From assembly GCA_900547725.1 (NCBI GenBank), contig URHR01000092.1, forward strand, positions 1 through 6,667: 6,667 bases of DNA, given 5' to 3'. Source of the DNA: an uncultured Eubacteriales bacterium. GTDB lineage: Bacteria; Bacillota; Clostridia; Oscillospirales; CAG-272. Of this stretch, positions 4,681 to 6,667 are shown piece after piece. The notes beneath the pieces were generated by a model, which worked only from the letters and a program-made list of their open reading frames with translations, was not told where the DNA came from and ran no database searches. The position numbers and the translations under genes are program-made. The number at the start of each line of letters is the position of its first letter. The stretch's first letter is position 1.

Positions 4681-6020
4681 TATACCTTTTCCTTTTTCCT
4701 TATCTCCGCTTCCGCGAGCAAGGTCTTTTTCTCATTCTCCAGATTCCCGTCCACCACTGCGTCAAGCAGTTCCTGCAGGATTCTTCCCACTTCACGCCCC
4801 GCGGGAATTCCGAGTGCCATCAGGTCGCGCCCGTTCACCGCAAGGTCGCGCAGTGAGAGACACGCATGCTCCGCCCGCAGTTTCTCCACCGTGGTGGGGA
4901 GCGCGTACCATTCCTGCGGCAGGTCGCGGAAATCGGGGTGGTGCGCCAGACGGTCGCACCGCTGAATTTCCAACAGCCGCGCGATGTCCGCGTCGTCAAA
5001 CCGCATCATCAGCCGCCGCACGCCCTTTTCCTGCGTGGGAAGCGGTATATCGTGTTCCCGTACCAATGCCAGCACCCGCGCGGTCGTGTCGCGGTCGTAC
5101 CGCAAGCGCTCCATTGCCTCCTGCGCCAGTTCCACGCTGACCTTTGCATGTCCGGGAAAATGCCCGCCACAGGCGTCCTCGCGGTAGACGGCGGGCTTGC
5201 CGATGTCGTGGAAGAACAGCGCAAGACGGACGATGTGATCCGCCTTTGCGTACTCCAGTGCCGCCAGTGTGTGCTCCCAGACGTCGAAGCAATGGTAGCG
5301 GGAATTCTGCGCAAAGCCGAAGCACGGAGTTACCTCGGGGAAGATCTGTCCGACGATTTCGGGAAACGCGCGCAGAACCGGAACAGCGCCCGCGCCGAGC
5401 AACAGCTTGTCCCATTCGATCCGCACGCGTTCCCTTGCGATGTTGTCCAGCAGGGCGCGGCAATCGCGCACGGCGTTTGCGGTATCGGGGGCGATTGCAA
5501 ACTCCAGTGTTGCCGCGAACCGCACCGCGCGCAGGATACGCAACCCGTCCTCACAAAATCGGGTTACCGGCTCTCCCACGCAACGGATGACGCGCCCTCG
5601 GAGGTCTTTTTTCCCGCCGAACGGGTCGCACAGTCCGCGCCCCGGGTGATACGCCATGGCGTTGACGGTAAAGTCCCTGCGGGCGAGGTCGTCCTCCACG
5701 GTGTCCGAGAAGGTGACCTGCACGGGGTGGCGGTTATCGGCATACGCGCCGTCGCGGCGGTAGGTGGTAATCTCAAGCGGCTCTCCCTCCCACAGGACGG
5801 TGATCGTCCCGTGTCTGCGCCCGGTTTCCACGGTGCGGCAATCAGGGAAGCAGGCGAGAATTTCTTCGGGGCGGGCGTTTGTGGTCAGATCCCAGTCGTT
5901 CGGCGTTCTGCCGAGCAAGGAATCCCTTACGCAACCGCCCACGGCGTAAGCTTCAAAGCCGTTTTGCTCCAGTCTTTGGAGCGCCGCCTCTGCGGCGGGG
6001 GACAGATTGATGAGGTCCAT
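4680..6020 (-). CDS. cca: CCA tRNA nucleotidyltransferase with HD domain
   Basis: The 446-residue cytosolic enzyme adds or repairs the 3'-terminal CCA of tRNAs using CTP and ATP. The class II nucleotidyltransferase head is complete: VGGCVRDSLLGRTPNDWD (27-44) with metal-binding D42 and D44, RRDFTVNAMA (114-123), DPFGGKKDLRGRVIR (132-146), EDGLR (157-161) in the nucleotide-selecting helix, and ER with E202 and K205 in the next motif. An HD phosphohydrolase-type domain follows, with H243, H250, H271-D272, H287 and H291. Poly(A) polymerases share this head, but length and EDxxR favour CCA addition. The start at 6020 follows AAAGGGGG; a longer frame to 6218 only overlaps queT. It lies 22 bp after queT and should be co-transcribed. 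All three local tRNAs already encode CCA, so repair is its likely main duty for them. Confidence 0.92.
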   Translation of the reverse strand: MDLINLSPAAEAALQRLEQNGFEAYAVGGCVRDSLLGRTPNDWDLTTNARPEEILACFPDCRTVETGRRHGTITVLWEGEPLEITTYRRDGAYADNRHPVQVTFSDTVEDDLARRDFTVNAMAYHPGRGLCDPFGGKKDLRGRVIRCVGEPVTRFCEDGLRILRAVRFAATLEFAIAPDTANAVRDCRALLDNIARERVRIEWDKLLLGAGAVPVLRAFPEIVGQIFPEVTPCFGFAQNSRYHCFDVWEHTLAALEYAKADHIVRLALFFHDIGKPAVYREDACGGHFPGHAKVSVELAQEAMERLRYDRDTTARVLALVREHDIPLPTQEKGVRRLMMRFDDADIARLLEIQRCDRLAHHPDFRDLPQEWYALPTTVEKLRAEHACLSLRDLAVNGRDLMALGIPAGREVGRILQELLDAVVDGNLENEKKTLLAEAEIRKKEKV

Positions 6021-6042
6021 ATTCGGTCCCCCTTTCGCAAAG

Positions 6043-6549
6043 TTAATCGTGCCGCCGTCCGAACAGGTTGCGCCGCCTGATGAGGATGCAGAGAAGCGTT
6101 CCGAGCACGCCTGCGGACAGCACCTCGCCTGCGGTGACGGTGAGGGTGATGAAGGGCAGACCGCCCTCCATATGGTATGCATAGACCAGAATCGGCGGGA
6201 CAACAAGGGCGTTTGCAAGGATGGTTGGTACGGTGGTGAGCCACGCGGGGGCTTTTCGGAGCAGGTATGCGCCGAGTGCGCCGACGAGCGTTGCGAGCGA
6301 GCCGAACACGACGTCCTGCCACAGTCCGCCTGTAATAAGGTTCGAGATCACACATCCGATGGTCAGCCCCGGGATTGCGGCGGGGAAGAACACGGGCATT
6401 ACGCACAGCGCTTCCGACACGCGGAACTGGACTGCTCCGCTTGCGAGGTCGAATGCTCCGACAACGCAGGTGAGGACGGTGTAAAGTGCGGCGACGATTC
6501 CCGCTTGGCAGACGTACAGGATGTGCTTTCGATTGGTTTGTGCTTTCAT
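6043..6549 (-). CDS. queT: QueT-family queuosine-precursor transporter (ECF S component)
   Basis: This 168-residue, strongly hydrophobic protein matches the QueT family: VQFRVSEALCVMPVFFP (40-56), AIPGLTIGCVISNL (58-71), then DVVFGSLATLVGALGAYLLR (79-98). QueT is the substrate-binding membrane subunit of an energy-coupling-factor transporter that imports queuosine precursors such as preQ1 or preQ0; the shared EcfA/EcfA'/EcfT module must be encoded elsewhere. The call is reinforced by the preQ1-I riboswitch directly upstream, whose 3' end overlaps the AAGGAG ribosome binding site (6565-6560), 10 bases before the ATG. It is followed after 22 bp by cca. No own promoter is evident between the riboswitch and the window edge, so the transcript may begin further upstream. 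Confidence 0.93.
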   Translation of the reverse strand: MKAQTNRKHILYVCQAGIVAALYTVLTCVVGAFDLASGAVQFRVSEALCVMPVFFPAAIPGLTIGCVISNLITGGLWQDVVFGSLATLVGALGAYLLRKAPAWLTTVPTILANALVVPPILVYAYHMEGGLPFITLTVTAGEVLSAGVLGTLLCILIRRRNLFGRRHD

Positions 6550-6559
6550 TTTCGGTTTT

Positions 6560-6600
6560 CTCCTTAGTTTTGTTTTATGTGAGGATGGTTACGAACTCAC
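6560..6600 (-). promoter_or_regulatory. preQ1-I riboswitch controlling queT
   Basis: On the minus strand, GTGAG (6600-6596) pairs with CTCAC (6583-6579) around TTCGTAACCATC. An A-rich tail, ATAAAACAAAA, and CTAAGGAG (to 6560) follow. The loop, short P1 stem, A-rich strand and terminal CTAAGG fit the compact class I preQ1 aptamer, an H-type pseudoknot. Because the terminal segment contains the Shine-Dalgarno bases, preQ1 binding should hide the ribosome site and lower queT translation. I recognised it by motif, not by a covariance search. Confidence 0.9.
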
Positions 6601-6609
6601 AAATTGGTT

Positions 6610-6637
6610 AAGACCTCGGGACTCTGTCCCGAACCCT
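6610..6637 (+). repeat. 28-bp hairpin unit, family B, copy 2
   Basis: AAGACCTCGGGACTCTGTCC continues to CGAACCCT. The stem TCGGGAC/GTCCCGA (6616-6622, 6626-6632) encloses TCT. It differs from copy 3 at three positions, two of which are a compensating pair (C-G here, T-A there). It lies just upstream of the preQ1 riboswitch on the queT side. Confidence 0.8.
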
Positions 6638-6665
6638 AAGACCTTGGGACTCTGTCCCAAGCCCT
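6638..6665 (+). repeat. 28-bp hairpin unit, family B, copy 3
   Basis: This unit abuts copy 2 with no spacer. The stem CTTGGGAC/GTCCCAAG (6643-6650, 6654-6661) encloses TCT. Its reverse complement is 27/28 identical to the copy before the PAP2 gene at 52-79. Relative to the genes they precede, all three copies have the same orientation. Confidence 0.8.
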
Positions 6666-6667
6666 GC

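Noticed and set aside
4866..6080. Plus-strand 404-codon open frame
   Set aside because: It is opposite cca, whose catalytic motifs are complete; the plus frame shows no recognisable domain and is a by-product of high GC.
6021..6218. N-terminal extension of cca to 6218
   Set aside because: The extra 66 codons overlap queT in another frame and have no family similarity; the ATG at 6020 begins right before the conserved nucleotidyltransferase head.
6007..6567. Plus-strand 186-codon open frame
   Set aside because: It is antisense to queT and its riboswitch; its Cys/Glu-rich composition is a mirror of the hydrophobic queT codons.
6610..6665. CRISPR array from two tandem 28-bp units
   Set aside because: The units abut with no spacers, and a third copy lies alone at 52-79. 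They are hairpin repeats, and no cas gene is present.

Overview
The window looks like a chromosomal segment of a fairly GC-rich member of the class Clostridia, probably a gut Oscillospiraceae-like lineage. Four things suggest this: strong AAAGGAG-type ribosome binding sites, textbook sigma-A promoters (TTGACA-17-TATAAT), a QueT transporter under a preQ1-I riboswitch, and many short hairpin repeats at gene borders. The assignment is an inference from style, not from a marker gene.

Layout. Positions 1-92 hold two dispersed hairpin repeats leading into a plus-strand PAP2-family membrane phosphatase (93-1016). The converging minus-strand unit is a small AbrB/SpoVT-type regulator (2699-2935) followed by a PnuC-like membrane transporter with a long N-terminal extension (1198-2628). 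Between the two convergent 3' ends lies a dense set of inverted repeats (1000-1214). Positions 3036-3564 are a tRNA island: tRNA-Thr(CGT) on the minus strand, diverging from tRNA-Thr(TGT) and tRNA-Tyr(GTA) on the plus strand, each side with its own consensus promoter and terminator. Downstream is an orphan copy of the 3' end of tRNA-Tyr (3684-3714). Then comes a lipoprotein gene of unknown function (3856-4635), clearly less GC-rich than its neighbours. A shared bidirectional terminator separates it from a minus-strand operon, queT-cca (6549 down to 4680), headed by the preQ1-I riboswitch. The right edge carries two tandem copies of the 28-bp hairpin unit that also precedes the PAP2 gene.

How the parts fit. 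Much of the window concerns tRNA supply and maturation: three tRNA genes, a CCA-adding enzyme, and a queuosine-precursor transporter co-transcribed with that enzyme. tRNA-Tyr(GTA) is a member of the GUN-anticodon set that receives queuosine. The AbrB-like gene probably regulates itself and the transporter gene behind it, because a dyad overlaps its -10 box.

No defence system, CRISPR array or transposase is visible. The most unusual signals are the repeat families: one seems to supply the stop codon and last codons of both convergent genes, and both families show compensatory changes in their stems. The others are the extended PnuC-like protein and the tRNA-Tyr 3'-end duplication.
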